NCBI RefSeq assembly: GCF_027887165.1
Contig: NC_077230.1
Coordinates: 33,121,351-33,185,350, forward strand
Length of the DNA: 64,000 nt
Source of the DNA: Monodelphis domestica
Lineage: Eukaryota; Chordata; Mammalia; Didelphimorphia; Didelphidae
Reading direction: 5' to 3'
Below are positions 33,341 to 45,869 of the stretch, piece after piece. Position 1 is the stretch's first letter. Every line of letters starts with the position of its first letter. The position numbers and the translations under genes were made by a program. A model generated the notes under the pieces. The model saw nothing but the letters and a program-made list of their open reading frames with translations, did not search any database and had not been told where the DNA came from.

Positions 33341-35533
33341 ATTTTTATAGATATGACCTCTAAAGATTCTTTGGTGATACCTATCTGAAACCTAAAATCA
33401 ATAAAAAATATTGATCTTCTTTGCCTCCTATTTGCCTGTGATAAAGATCAAATCCTTATTTCACCTATTCCTGCTCCATAATTTAAACTGCATAATCAAC
33501 AAAGTGATTATATAACAAAACTTAACTATTTTGGATTTGTGAATTTGCTGCTTCAGATAATTTAATTATATTTCTTCTAGCCAATGAAATACTTAATACC
33601 TGGCAGTATGCTCCTCTTCTAGTCTTTGGCTCTTTTGGAAAAAGTTCATGCCATAATCAGTTTCAGAATATACAGCAGATGAATTTGACACAACCACTTT
33701 AGGAGCCAGTGATGGGAAAGTTTCCAGGACTTTGAGCCAAGGTTGTTGATGAAATTGAATATAACAACTTGATATTGGGTGGGCATCAATCACTTACTGT
33801 CCTTTCACCGATTTCTGCTTTTGCTTTCTTGTTTTTGACTGCTGTCTCTCATTGTCCCTTCATAAAAAGTGTACTTTATGTCTGGGTAGGACTGGAGGGG
33901 CAGTAGCAGGAAATAGGAAATGGATGGTAAGTGATTAGTACCTGACTTTTATTCATTACATTCACCCATATACTTGGTAACCTCTAAGGTACTTTGCATT
34001 TCTCATTCTATGAAAAGCTATCTAAAAGAAGAATGAGTTCATTTAGAAACTTGTGAGCTCCTCTTTAGAGGTCTTGTCAGATATATTGTAGAAGGTATCT
34101 TGTGCAGATACAGAGTTGGGATTTAAAGTAAATTACAACTATGAGATTTGTGTGATATTAACATTGACAGTGATTATGACTCATTTGATGTGTCTGACTG
34201 AAGGTCTGGGATATATATCACCCAGCAAGCTGATCATAGAAATTGCCTCTTTGGTGCTACACAGTTCCTCTCATTATTCTCTCTTCTTTTCTTTTACTGA
34301 TACAGACCTGTTTGCTCTCTGGATATCCTACTGACATTGTCTTCCCTTTCTAGCATATGTTAGAAGGTGGTTGGGGGAAGGGAAGAGAAAAGGAAAATTA
34401 ATTTTCTTCAAGCCAGAGTTTGTACTGCTCCTTTGCTCCAGTCTCCTTTTCATCAACCATCCTCTCCCTTTCCCCCAATTTAGGCTCCAAAGGATTGCAA
34501 ACATTGAGCATACAAATCACCTTGTTTCCAATTCTGTATGCCCCATTGCTTACCTTCCTTTTATTCCTTACTTTGTACCCCTCTTTTAAACATTTCATTC
34601 CTCCAGAGCTTTAGTCTTGTTCCTCAGACTAAAACCCATGCTTAAATTCTCACTTTTGACCCTAGAGATCTCTCTATACCTTTTAGCACCATTTTCTGCC
34701 AGTTCCTTTTTGGAATTCTATTATTAGTGACTTTGAGCTCTGAGATTCTAAATTTCCACTGCCTCAGGTGTAGGAAATAATATGTAGCTGCCACTATAGT
34801 GAGGTGATGTGTATTGGTGGTTTCCCAAATTAGAATGCTGAACAATTTTTCTTGCAAGGTCTTTGGCCTGCATATTTCCTCTTTTATTTATTTTTTTATT
34901 TTATTTTATTTCTGAGTCCCCATTGTTGAACATAGTGTTTTTCAGGTAACAGTGGATGCTTGGTAAATGGATTAAATTAGTTCAGGTACTTTGTGGATTA
35001 AACAAGTTTTGTGGAATAACCTGAGAATCTAATCACTGTGTATTGTTTCTATGGGGAAATGTGTTGAATTCCAAATAATTGTTTTTTCAAGAAACTTTTA
35101 GAATGCATCTTTGTAAGTTAGGGATTGGCTGTTATGTTAAACTCTAAAAAATAATGGGTAATCTTATAGGTATGTGTATTTGATTTTTGAATTAATAGAC
35201 TCAAGAGATCCCTGGATATTTAGATTGTGTAAAAAGTAAGATTCTGAAATTGATATTTTTTGAACTCTGTTACCTGATTTATTATTCCATCTTAATTTTA
35301 ATGATGAGACAAGTGTTACATTGTTATTGATTAGACTGGACTATTGTATTTTTACTATTCAATGCAAGTATTTTTAAATCAGTTGAGAACTTATTTTATC
35401 ATGCTTATTTTATTATGTATATATTTAATTTTATTTTGTATGTATTTTACTTCCCACTTTTGGTATTTTTACTATATTTTTATTTATTTATAGTGGAAGC
35501 CACTTACGTTATTGCTAATGCTTATAACAAGGG
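33341..35533. other. Mostly unannotated interval
   Basis: Contains the remnant above and a stretch near 34,890-34,980 ending 'cagtggatgcttggtaaatg' that resembles an L2 tail. Nothing else could be supported. Confidence 0.4.
33593..33880 (-). pseudogene. Possible degenerate coding remnant, unidentified
   Basis: A 66-codon minus-strand frame (MIDAHPISSCYIQFHQQPWL...) has a more protein-like composition than others nearby and is preceded by a lysine/glutamine-rich stretch in the same frame, broken by a stop. It might be a decayed retrocopy or just chance. No family recognised, and no poly-A or target duplication seen. Confidence 0.2.
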
Positions 35534-35585
35534 CTGCCTTTTCTTCTCACCTTCTTTTTTTCCAGGGGATTTTTTCTTTTTTTTT

Positions 35586-36310
35586 AAATTTTAAACATTA
35601 TTCCTTGGTTACAAAAATCATATTCTATTCCTCCCTCCTCTTCCCTCACCCTTACCATTGCCGACCTGCAATTCCACTGGGTATTACATGTGTCCTTGAT
35701 CAGACCCTATTTCCATGCTGTTGATGTTTGCACTAGGATGTTCATTTAGGGTCTATATCCCCTACCATATCCCCTCAACCCATGTAATCAATCAGATGTT
35801 TTTCTTCAGTGTTTTTACTCCCACATTTTTTCCTCTGAATGTGGATAGGGTTCTTTCTCATAGATCCCACCCGGTTGTTCAGGATCACTGCATTGCTCTA
35901 ATGGAGAAGTCCATTACATTTGATTGTACCACAGTGTATCAGTCTGTGTGTACAATATTCTCCTGGTTTTTGCTCCTTTCGCTCTGCATCACTTCCTGGA
36001 GGTTGTTCCAGTCTCCATGGAATTCCTCCACTTTATTATTCCTTTGAGTACAATAGTATTCCATCACCAACAGATACCACAATTTGTTCAGCCATTCCCC
36101 AATTGAAGGGCATCTCCTCATTTTCCAATTTTTGGCCACCACGAAGAGCATAACTATGAATATTCTTGTACATGTATTTTTCCTTATTATCTCTTTGGGG
36201 TACAAACCCAGCAGTGCTATGGCTGGATCAAAGGGCAGACAATCTTTTAGTGTCCTTTGGGCATAGTTCCAAATTGCCCTCCAGAATGGTTAGATCAATT
36301 CACAACTCCA
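35586..36310 (-). pseudogene. L1 ORF2 C-terminus plus 3' UTR
   Basis: The minus strand encodes phrases such as EFHGDWNNLQEVMQSERS, shared with the L1 at 61.4 kb, followed by the L1 3' UTR ending in 'gttacaaaaatcatattct' antisense. Part of the L1 above. Confidence 0.85.
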
Positions 36311-36312
36311 TT

Positions 36313-36960
36313 CCATTTTGTCCATATTTATTTTTCTCCATATATCTATTAACTCTAATTTTTCTAAGATTTCATTCAAATCTTTTACCTCTTTCTTTTT
36401 TATTTTTTTGATTTGATTTATCTAAATTTGATAGTGCTAGGTTCAGGTCTCCCACTAGTATAGTTTTACTATCTATTTCCCCCTTCAATTCCACTAGTTT
36501 TTCCTTTAGAAATTTGGATGCTATACCATTTGGTGAATACATGTTGATTACTGATATTTCCTCATTGTCTAGACTCCCTTTTATCAGGATGTATTTACCT
36601 TCTGTATCCCTTTTAATCAGATCTACTTTTACTTTGGCTTTGTCAGATATCATGATTGCAACTCCTGCCTTCTTTCTATCAGTTGAGGCCCATTAGGTTT
36701 TGCTTCAACCTTTAATTCTAACCTTGTGAGTATCTACCGGCCTCAAGTGTGTTTCTTGTAGACAACATATGGTAGGATTTTGGATTCTAATCTACTCTCC
36801 TTTTTGTTTTTGTTTTATGAGTGAGTTCATCCCATTCACGTTCAAAGTTATGATTGTCACTTGTGTATTCCCCAGCATTTTGATATCCTCTCCTAGTTCT
36901 GTCCTTTCTTCCTTTGCTATATCCTTTTAAACCAGTAGTTTACTTTTAATCAATCCCCCT
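36313..36960 (-). pseudogene. L1 ORF2 endonuclease region
   Basis: The minus-strand frame at 36,653-36,372 reads EEISVINMYSPNGIASKFLK and KTILVGDLNLALSNLDKSNQ, which is the APE-like endonuclease domain of L1 ORF2 (the V/L-G-D-x-N motif). Upstream sequence continues to the N-terminal side with stops, ending close to the inter-ORF region. Confidence 0.85.
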
Positions 36961-37115
36961 CATCTCCTCCCTTAATATGCTTCCCTTTCTGGTCCCTCCC
37001 TTTTTGTTCCCTTCTTGTTTTTTTAGAGTCTGTTAAGTTCCCTCCCCCTCTCTTTCCCTCCCTTTTTGTACTCCCTCACCCCTACCCCCCTTAGTTTTTA
37101 CTTCTCACTTTCCCT

Positions 37116-40100
37116 TGTAACAGTTAAAATTTAGGAATATGGGGAGACTGAGGCAGGTAGAAATTAGTTTCTCTCTGCAAGGAGTATTATATATTTTTAG
37201 AGGTTTATTAAAGGTTAAAGAAAATACAGAATAAGAAAAAACACGTGCCTAGGCCAGAGGCTTAGCCCAGATAACCTCACATCACAGAAGAGATGCATCT
37301 GCTCCAAAAAGGAAGTCCAAAAGCAGACCCAAAAACCTTTGCCACCAGCTTAAATCCTTCCTCGATCTCGGCCCACCTCAGAATTCCCGTGAGATTACAA
37401 AGCATTTTGGGGAAGTGGAGCAAAGGCTTGTGGGGATTGTAGTCCTGTATTCGAGTCTGTTTTTTACATTACCCCGTTTGATCCTCTGGGAAGAAGTCCT
37501 TCCCCAAAGGATCATAAAAACATAATCAATTTAAAGATTACAATAATTTGAGGATAAGAAAAAAAAGAACAAAACCAATAATTACTGGACGCATTGACAG
37601 AAAGCCAGTTAGGGGGCAGTCCCCTTTGGCATAGAAGTTTACATACAGATAAATGTTCAATCAACCATACCTAAAGTTCAAATTTGTGCCACTTGTGGTC
37701 TGGAGGCTTCTTCATGATGGCTTCTCCAACAGTTCAGTTCTGGATTCAGAGAGGTAGCATCTTCTTTACCTAAAATTCTTCTCAAAAGGAATTTAAACTT
37801 TGCAATTTAAATAATATTTTTTTTTACATTCCCCCGTTAAGAGGGTGATTTAAAAAACCGGGATCACTTAGGGATGCATGGCTGAGGTATGAGGTATATG
37901 AATCAATTGGCACGAGAAATTAAAAAGATATCAGAAAAATCCAAAAGAAAATAAAAAATTTCTGGATGAAAATATAGACTATCAAAGTCTTATGTGTAAA
38001 AATTCCATGTTAAAAGGAAAATAAATCTATAACAGGTCCTTCTATCAGGGCCCAATCAAAATGATCTAAGCAATGATGCATTTACCCAGTCAGTAGCCAG
38101 GACTACAGAAAGGTACCACACTATGAAAGGCAGAAAAGGGCACCAGATTATAGGAGCCAAGGTTTTGGGGATACTTGTCTGTGAGTATTTTCAGAGTGAG
38201 TGTGGACACAAGGAAAGCCTATGTCTTAACACATGTTAAACATAGTAACCTCGAGTCTTCACACTAGGTTCAAGACCTTTGTATTGGCCTAGAAGTGCAT
38301 CAATCCATCCTAGATTGACTTTTCTTTTGCTCTGTGAAATGGCTCTGTTGTGTTATATCTTGTCCTGGAATCAGACAGAATCATTAAGCAAAGTCCCATA
38401 ATTTATTTAAATAATTAGTGGATTTGTTTTTAAAGTCACAAGCCTTTTAGGCATGCATTAGCAAATATATTTCAAACTTGTAGCACTGAAAAGTCAAAAA
38501 GTTAAAGAAAATCTTAATGCTGGTGACATGTGCTTCAAATATAAAAAGGAGAGAAAAAATAATAAAAAAAACTGAAAAAGTATATTGCACATGCAAGAAA
38601 AATATAATAATAAAAGAGCTTTAAAAAATTCAGAAGTATAGCTTATAATCATTGACACTCTGTGTCAGCTAAGAAAATATAAAATGCAAGGCTTTCTCAC
38701 CAAAAATGAGATCCATTTCCTCTTAATATCTGGCCATGATCACTGTGAGTAGAAGGCAAATGAATTGAACAAGGTTAACAATTTTTTCATCTTTAAAAAT
38801 ATAGTAGTACAAATATGTAGTTACCAAAATCCCCAAAATTCTCAATAGTCCAATTAATTACAATAGCAAGCAAACACACTTTCATATTTCACATAAGTTG
38901 CTGTATGACATTTTTAAAACCTATGAATTGATGGACATTTGTCACAATCTTTACAAACATAGAAATCTTTCAACCTTGGTATTTAAACATATTTTTTAAA
39001 CAAAGTAAAACTCATCTTGGGTTAAGAACATAACCAAGAAATCTATATATCATTCTGGTGCAAGTAAAATAGTGAGCTGAAGAGTATAAATAAAAGTGCT
39101 CCTTTTTTTTTTTTGGAGGCTTTTAGGGATGCAAATGCCCTGAGATTAACTGCCCAACTTCCATTCACATGTGGGAAGGTTGGGGGTTATAAAATACATT
39201 TCACTTCAGCTACTAGAATGGACCTTACCTCGTGGTAGGGGCAGGCAAAAATAACCAGATTGTTAAAAAATTGAGGTATTTAGCACATTAAATTTTTCCA
39301 AGGTTGTTAATACAATTATAACCAGTTCTGAAGTCCATCTATCCTCGGCAAAATAGAAAAAAGCTGTTTTTTCATATATGGGCTTATTCACAATAATATT
39401 TGTTCAATAGTTATAGGGGAAAAACAACAGAATTTTAAAAACTAAGTACATTCAAAATAAATTCAATCAACCTTCAGTTCAAGCAGAATAATATTGAATC
39501 CAGTAATATATGAACTTAAAATCACAAAGTTAAACCATAACAAAAAATGCAATAGAATACAGAGATTTTTATAAACCATTGGAGTCTGAAATGCCTTAGA
39601 ATATAGCCTTTAGTCTCTTCAAAGTTCCTTGGGTTCTTATCCATTTAAATGTCTATTGTCAGAAGTCAGAGTGGTAAGGGCTAAGCAATGGGGTTTAAGG
39701 GGTCTGCTCAGGGCCCCACAGCTGGGAAGTATCTGAGGCCAGATTTTAACCCAGGACCGCATGTCCTCAGGTTTGGCTCCCAGTTTGTTGAGCCACCCAT
39801 TTGCCCCTTCAAAGTTAAAGTTGAATCTTTGGGCTGAATCTGCTCCCTAACAGGCAGGTAAAATCAATGAAATTACCAGAAGAGTCAAAAGGTATCCTTT
39901 TAAACAGCCCATTGCTTTTTAAGTTTCTGTTTGAAAAAATCTGTTTCTTCTCTCCCTTTTCTCTCTCCCCTGCTCTGATACCTCCTCCTGCCCCAGTCCA
40001 CGTGGAGCCCAGGCCGCCCACGTGGAGTCAATACCCCTGTCCACTAAGAAGCTTAGCCTAAGGGAAAATTGCCCGTTCTCCTTTCCCTCTCGTCTCTCCC

Positions 40101-40803
40101 CTCTGCCCACGTGGCCAATACTGTTACCAGCTGGTCGAAATGAGTCCTGAGCGATCTGCTCCAAGGATCTGGGTGATGAGTTGTCTGGGTCCGAGGCCGG
40201 AGGCCAGATGGGTGAGAGACAGACCGCCGGGGTGGGCAGGCCTGGGAGCCAGAGTGCAGACAAACAGGGCCGGGAGCTCGGGCACCAGGTGAGAGACCAG
40301 GAGCAGAAGCAGGAGCAGGAGAGGGCTGCAGGCAGGAACTGATCAAGATGGTTTTCTAAAAGGCATCTTGGCGATACGTGGCTTAAAAAAAATTCTCTAG
40401 GCTAAAAAATTTGAGAAGTTCTCATCCAATCTAGTGGTCGCTATCTGTAACAGTTAAAATTTAGGAATATGGGGAGACTGAGGCAGGTAGAAATTAGTTT
40501 CTCTCTGCAAGGAGTATTATATTTTTTTAGAGGTTTATTAAAGGTTAAAGATTAAAGAAAATACAGAATAAGAAAAAACACGTGCCTAGGCCAGAGGCCT
40601 AGCCCAGATAACCTCCTATCACGGAAGAGACACATCTGCTCCAAAACAAGTCCAAAAGCAGACCCAAAAACCTTTGCCACCAGCTTAAATCCTTCCTTGA
40701 TCTCGGCCCACCTCAGAATTCCCGTGAGATTACAAAGCATTTTGGGGAAGTGGAGCAAAGGCTTGTGGGGATTGTAGTCCTGTATTCGAGTCTATTTTTT
40801 ACA
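37116..40803 (-). mobile_element. LTR retrotransposon with paired family B LTRs, apparently non-coding
   Basis: LTRs at 37,116-37,468 and 40,446-40,803 both read TGTAACAGTT ... TTTTTTACA on the plus strand; by eye they differ at only about ten places, so the insertion is fairly recent. CCCT flanks the whole element exactly (37,112-37,115 and 40,804-40,807). The 3.0-kb interior has no gag, pol or env-like frame that I recognise; a GC-richer leader-like stretch (39,950-40,340) lies on the 5' side, and a purine tract adjoins the 3' LTR. The primer site was not identified. A 4-bp duplication fits class I ERV. It is a fossil or a non-autonomous derivative mobilised in trans. Confidence 0.9.
39665..39808 (-). 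repeat. SINE fragment inside the LTR element
   Basis: Antisense 'ggtaagggctaagcaatggg', 'cagctgggaagtatctgagg' and 'gagccacccatttgcccc'. The RTE-like tail is reduced. It is either inserted in or carried by the element. Confidence 0.75.
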
Positions 40804-41229
40804 CCCTATAGGATAAGATAGAATTCAAGACCCTAATAGATCTAGATGCTCTTCCCTCTCAGAATTTATTTCATTGAGAGCAAGGTTTTAAGTATTATCT
40901 ATTAGCACTCTCTTCCTCTCCTTATAATAGTATTCTTCCCATCCCCTTCCCATGTGCATCTTTGTGTGATAAAGATTATCCTATTTATTTTATTTCTTCA
41001 AGTATCTCTTAGTGCCATCTTCGATTCCCCCCTCCCTTTTTCTCATTTTACATATTATAGCAATTAATACCTCAATCTCTTCTGTGAATGACTCTTCTAA
41101 TTACTATAATAGTGAATATAATTTTTTGAGAGTTACAAATAGCATTTTCCCCATATATTAATATATATAATTTGATCTAATTGTAGCCCTTTACAGTTTT
41201 CCCCTGTTCCCTCTCTTATTTACCTTTTC

Positions 41230-42044
41230 ATGTTTCTTTTGTTTTTTTGTTCTTGGATATCAAACTTTCCACTTAGTTCTGGTCTTTTCTTTACAAATAC
41301 TTGGAAATCATCTATTTTTGTTGAATGCCCATACTTTCCCCTGGAAGTATATAGTCAGTTTTGATGGATAGGTGATCCTTGGTTGAAGACCCAATTCTCT
41401 TGCCTTTCTGATTATCATGTTCCAAGCCTTTTAGTCCTTTAGTGTGGTAGCTGCCAGGTCTTGTGTGATCCTGATTGGTCCTCCTTGGTATCTGAATTTT
41501 CTCTTTTTGGCTTCTTGTAGAATTTTCTCCCTAGCTTGAAAGCTCTTGAATTTGGCAATTACCTTCCTGGGAGTTGTCTTTTGAGGATTTAGTGTAGAGA
41601 GTGTTCTATAAACTCTTTCAATGTCTATTTTGTCCCCTTGTGCAACAACATCAGGGCAGTTTTCTTTGATGTTTTCTTGTAGTATGTTGTCAAGATTTCT
41701 GTTTATTTTTTGCTTTTCAGACCAGTGATTCTCAAATTGTCTCTACTTGCTCTGTTTTCCTGATCTGTCATCTTCTCAGTGAGATATTTTATGTTTTCTT
41801 CTATTTTGTCAGTCTTTTGACTTTGCTTTATTAATTCTTGTTGTTTTGCAAGATCATTGTCTTCCAGTTGCCTAATTCTGATCTTAAAAGACTGGTTTTC
41901 CTTTTCAGTTTGTGTTCTCCTGCTTTTCGTGGCTTCCAGCTGTTTCTCCAATTGGGATTTCTTGTCTTTTAAACAGTTGTTTTCTCTTTGAATTATTTCC
42001 CACTTTTCTTGCCAGAAGGCTTCCATCTTTTTGATGAGCTCCAA
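41230..42044 (-). pseudogene. L1 ORF1 (RNA-binding coiled-coil protein) remnant
   Basis: The open N-terminal part (42,044-41,703) reads MELIKKMEAFWQEKWEIIQR and a long heptad-rich coiled coil up to ENRASRDNLRITGL, the start of the RRM domain. Continuing downstream, frames encode phrases like FQAREKILQEAKK and AWNMIIRKARELG, typical of the RRM/C-terminal domain of L1 ORF1p. Interrupted by stops, so no full protein. Confidence 0.85.
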
Positions 42045-42059
42045 TTTAAATTCTTCACG

Positions 42060-42803
42060 AGCTTGTGGACAATTTCCATTTTTTGGGAAGGTTTTGGTTT
42101 TGTTTGAATTTCCTCCTGTATTTCCTTTGTAGCCTAGGTTTTTTTTCCTATGTAAAAACTTTCCAGGGTCTATCCCCCTTCTTTATTTACTTTTTTTTTT
42201 TGGTGGAGGGAAGTTGTTGCTCCTGGGCACAATTTGCCATCACTGTGGAGGTTTTTCCTTCCCTTTTTAGTTAGAAATCTGAGTGAGATGGATAGGCTCT
42301 CTGTGTATGGAGTTAAGGAGCAAGGATTTTTCCTGAGGCAAGCTCTCAAATCTCTTCAGCTTCTGCTGTTTGCTGCCCTTCTCTGTGCTCTCTTCCCGCG
42401 AGTGCCCACAGTCTGCACTCTTCAGCCTGCTAGGGTTTCAGGTGTAGCTGCTCTCAGGGGTAGGTCTTTGGTGGTCTTAGTCAGCTCCCAAGGACCTAGA
42501 GGTTCCCCTTACTCTGGAGGTGCCCCTTGCTCACTTGTTGATTCTGGCATGCACTGGCTCTGACTCTGACTCCATAGGTGGGGCAGGGGAGGGTAGATCA
42601 GCTAGCGTTTTGGTGGGAGTTTTTTCACCCCCTTATAGTGTGGAAATGCCCAAATCCCATGTACCTTCAATGCTGCGCCCTACTGTAGAGTCCCTTAATT
42701 CTTATGAATTTGGTTTTTTGGTTTTTTGAAGTAGTCTGTATCAGGGGGTGCTGAGGAGAGGATGAGTCTTGCATCTAGACTGCCGCCATGTTTACGCAGA
42801 AGT
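42060..42803 (-). promoter_or_regulatory. L1 5' UTR
   Basis: Sequence between the ORF1 start and the element's 5' end, moderately GC-rich, with 'gccgccatgtttacgcag' on the plus strand near the very end, i.e. a YY1-type AACATGGCGGC box on the minus strand at the expected +1 region of an L1 promoter. Confidence 0.7.
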
Positions 42804-42834
42804 CTGCCGTTTTCATCTTAAAACTTTATATCAT

Positions 42835-43855
42835 CCACTACTTCTTTTTCCTAGTTTCTGACTACGAAATGACTCTTCTTCTTGCCAAGACTAGCCCTTC
42901 TACCTTGATACCCTCCTGCCTTTCTTTAGTAAAATTGTTCCTTTCTGGCTACTACTTTAGATCTCTAATCTTTAACCTTACCTACTGCCTTTACATAATG
43001 CCTATCTAACTTCACTAGACCCCATCTTTCCCTAATACTATAACCCTGTGCACACACCATTAACTTACACATCTCCATTTTTCAAACTCCTAGAAAAGCT
43101 GATTGTCGCCTTGCTTGTACTTCTTCTTTTCTCACTCCCTCAACTTTTTGTCTTTTAATCTCATCACTCAGTTGAAGCTGGTGACCAGTGATTTCTTAAT
43201 GACCAAATCTGTTGTTTATTTTTCAGTCCTTGTATTTTTTGACCATATGGCTACTGTTGATTCTACTGATCTCACTTTCCCAAGTCTCCTTACCCCAAGA
43301 CTTACCAACTGTTCCCAATCTATCTTCCACATACTTGTGAAACTGATTTTCTTTAAGCTCAGGTCTGGACATGTCATTACTCCTGTTTCTATGATAAATA
43401 TAAACTCATGTGTTTAGCATTTCAAATCTGTTGCACCTCCCAAACCAACTTAGCTTTCAGACCTCATTGTATAGTTCTCCTTCTCCCATACTGTGATGTG
43501 ACCCAGCCAAACTGTCCATTTTGATTCTTACACTCAACTGGACTATCTCTTGACTTCAAAGATCATATAAGTATACTCCTTCTTCCTCTCTGCCTCATAG
43601 AGCCAGTGATATTGCTTAACATCATCTATTTGAAGCCTTTCCTCATCCCAGCTGCTAGTACCTCTCTTCCCCTTAGATTTAACTAACTTGCACTTACCTA
43701 ATTTATTCCCTTTGAATTTGTTCTGTATGTATTTTGTTTTTGTCTCCTTTAACATGTAAACTTGAGGATAGAGATTATTTCTTTGTATTTGTATTTCTTG
43801 TGCTTAGCATATGACCTACAGCATAATAGTTACTTAACAAGTGCTTGATTATTGC
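42835..43855 (+). repeat. L2 LINE, 3' third
   Basis: 'ttcttaatgaccaaatctgt', 'tttaagctcaggtctggaca', 'tttcagacctcattgtatag' and the end 'ttacttaacaagtgcttgat' are L2 in order. The frame at 43,103-43,417 is part of it. Confidence 0.7.
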
Positions 43856-43859
43856 CTGA

Positions 43860-45520
43860 TCTTGATACTGCCTTATTATGATAATATTATTGCCATATCA
43901 CGATCATTTGGATTCTCTTCAAATGACTAAAGGTAGTTTTCTTCATGGTTTCTAGAGTTATATTCAAATTTATTACTCATATGAGAAATGTCCACTTAAC
44001 TTGGTAATCTCTGTCTCTAACCTAATCTCTGTTCCTTGTTTTTGCAATTATTGTGCCCTTTTAACACTACTTTCTTTATTTTCTGTGGGTTTGCTACTCG
44101 AGCAGATTCTCAAATATATATCACTAGCTTTGTTACTTGGCTTGAAGTTTAGAAACAAGGTAAAAAGTAGTTATATTTTTAAAGATTAGAGATGAAAGCC
44201 TTGTTTGTATATTAGTCTATAGTGTTTATTGAATGTAGAAATAATTGAAAATCATTGGATAAAAGAAAGCCATAAGTTGTTATTATTAGCCATTTATTGC
44301 TTTGCTCATTTTGCTGTTGCTGAATGTGGCCAAATCACTTGGATAATAGTGTGTGTTAAAGCTATTTTTTCTTAAATAATGAGTATCAAATCATGCTGGT
44401 TATGAACAAGTGTTATCAGCTTAAAACCCGAGTGAACTTCAGAGACTTCAGTAGTTACAAAGCAATAATTAGAAGGTTTCATTTAACTTCCTTAGCTTCT
44501 GTTAAACTAGCTCTTCTCTATTAATATCTTATTGATTGTTTTAATGTTTGTGTGCTTTGTTTAGAACTTGTGTAAATTATTGTAATTTTTCTGTCAAACA
44601 AAATCCTGGTAGAGAGTATATAATCTTTGAATTAAAATAAAAAGATATGATAAATATTGTGTTTTACCAAAACTTGTAGGAGTAAAGTTTTACATTCCAT
44701 TTAATGCTGTGCTCCTTAACACTGACTCCATAGATACTACTTTATGCCTAATTTATTATGCAGAATTGTCTGTGGCAAAAAGATGTAATAGTAATTACTG
44801 GTCTCACCTCATGCCCATGGAAGGTAATGGAAGACTAAATTAAACCACTGAAATTGCCTCTGGTGGAACTGAACATTTTAAGAACTATGGCAGAGCTCTT
44901 TCCTTTCCCTGATCTGTTTTCCCATTCTGTATCAGTCCAATAGATTGCATAGGTAATTGATTGATAGAGGTCTGTTCATGTTCTGATAGATCTCATGATC
45001 AGTATTTTGAAGCAGTAATGGTGGATCTTATTTCCATGTTTTAGATAAGTGCTCTGATATGCCAATCTATCATTGATCACCAGGATGGGCTTCAAAAATT
45101 CTCCAAGTATTTAAGATATACAGAGACCCAATGTATTCCCTTTCTGCCTCAGATTTTGATGAAACCATGATCTTCTTATCACTGTTCCTCATATGCACAA
45201 TTATTTGATTCTTTGCAGTATTATTTCATAGGTCTTTCATAAGGCTTCTACCCAACAAGCCAGATGATTCATTCATAAATTAAAATATTAAAATTTTCAA
45301 TTTAAACTGAATCATATAAATTTTGCCAGTCATGAAGACTTTCTAGATTCCTTATGGGTACTTAAATATCATCCTTAGATAAGTTATCATTTTAAAGAAT
45401 ATAGTTTATGGATTATGGATTACTGACTTCACTAAAAATTCAGAATAATACAAGAAATGTTGCTTCTTATTAAAATGGAATATAGTGAATCCAACCAGTT
45501 GGCAGGAAGGTTGAAATTAT
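43860..45520. other. Unannotated interval
   Basis: 1.7 kb of AT-rich sequence without a recognised repeat or exon. Confidence 0.45.
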
Positions 45521-45524
45521 TGGC

Positions 45525-45830
45525 TACAAGGCTTATATAGACCATCTAGCCTAATCCCCTCATTTAATTGATGTGGAAAACTAAGGCACATTGAGGTGAG
45601 ATAATAATAACTTTTTTTTGGCAGATAGCTTTTTAAAGTTGCAAAGTACATTGTAGATATTCATTTCTTTGAGTTTCAAGATAGCTTTATGAGGTAGATG
45701 CTTCGATGAAGAAAGGGTGGCTTAGAGTGATGAAGTAGCTTGTCCATGTTCATATAGCTAATTAGTAACGGAGCTGGCATTTTAACCCAGGGCCTCCAAT
45801 GCCAAATCCAGGGCTCTTTCTATTAATCCA
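45525..45830 (+). repeat. MIR-type SINEs, two overlapping pieces
   Basis: A 'gaccatctagcctaatcccc' piece up to 'aaggcacattgaggtgag' (45,525-45,600) is followed by a second MIR ('aagttgcaaagtacattgta', 'tccatgttcatatagctaat', 'agggctctttctattaatcc'). Confidence 0.7.
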
Positions 45831-45869
45831 TTCTTCCTTTCATAGTTTCTATTATGCTATAATTTTAGC

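Larger units (their letters stand above)
35548..42803 (-). mobile_element. L1 with both ends but no RT domain, hosting an LTR element
   Basis: Read on the minus strand: 5' UTR (about 42,803-42,060), ORF1 (42,044 to about 41,230), a pyrimidine-rich inter-ORF region, the two-LTR insertion (40,803-37,116), the ORF2 endonuclease region (about 36,960-36,313), then a direct join at about 36,310 to the ORF2 C-terminus and 3' UTR (to 35,586) and an A-rich tail. Roughly 2 kb of ORF2, including the reverse transcriptase, is missing at the join. Candidate target repeats are CTGCCTTTTCTTCT (35,534-35,547) and CTGCCGTTTTCATCT (42,804-42,818), similar but not identical. Confidence 0.85.

Noticed and set aside
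36300-36320. RT-less L1 as a reverse-transcribed spliced L1 RNA
   Set aside because: The bases at the join, compared with the L1 at 61.1 kb, do not show a GT donor or AG acceptor; template jump or deletion is simpler.
41703-42044. Coiled-coil protein of 113 codons as a host gene
   Set aside because: Sequence and context (5' UTR before, RRM remnant and ORF2 endonuclease after) identify L1 ORF1.
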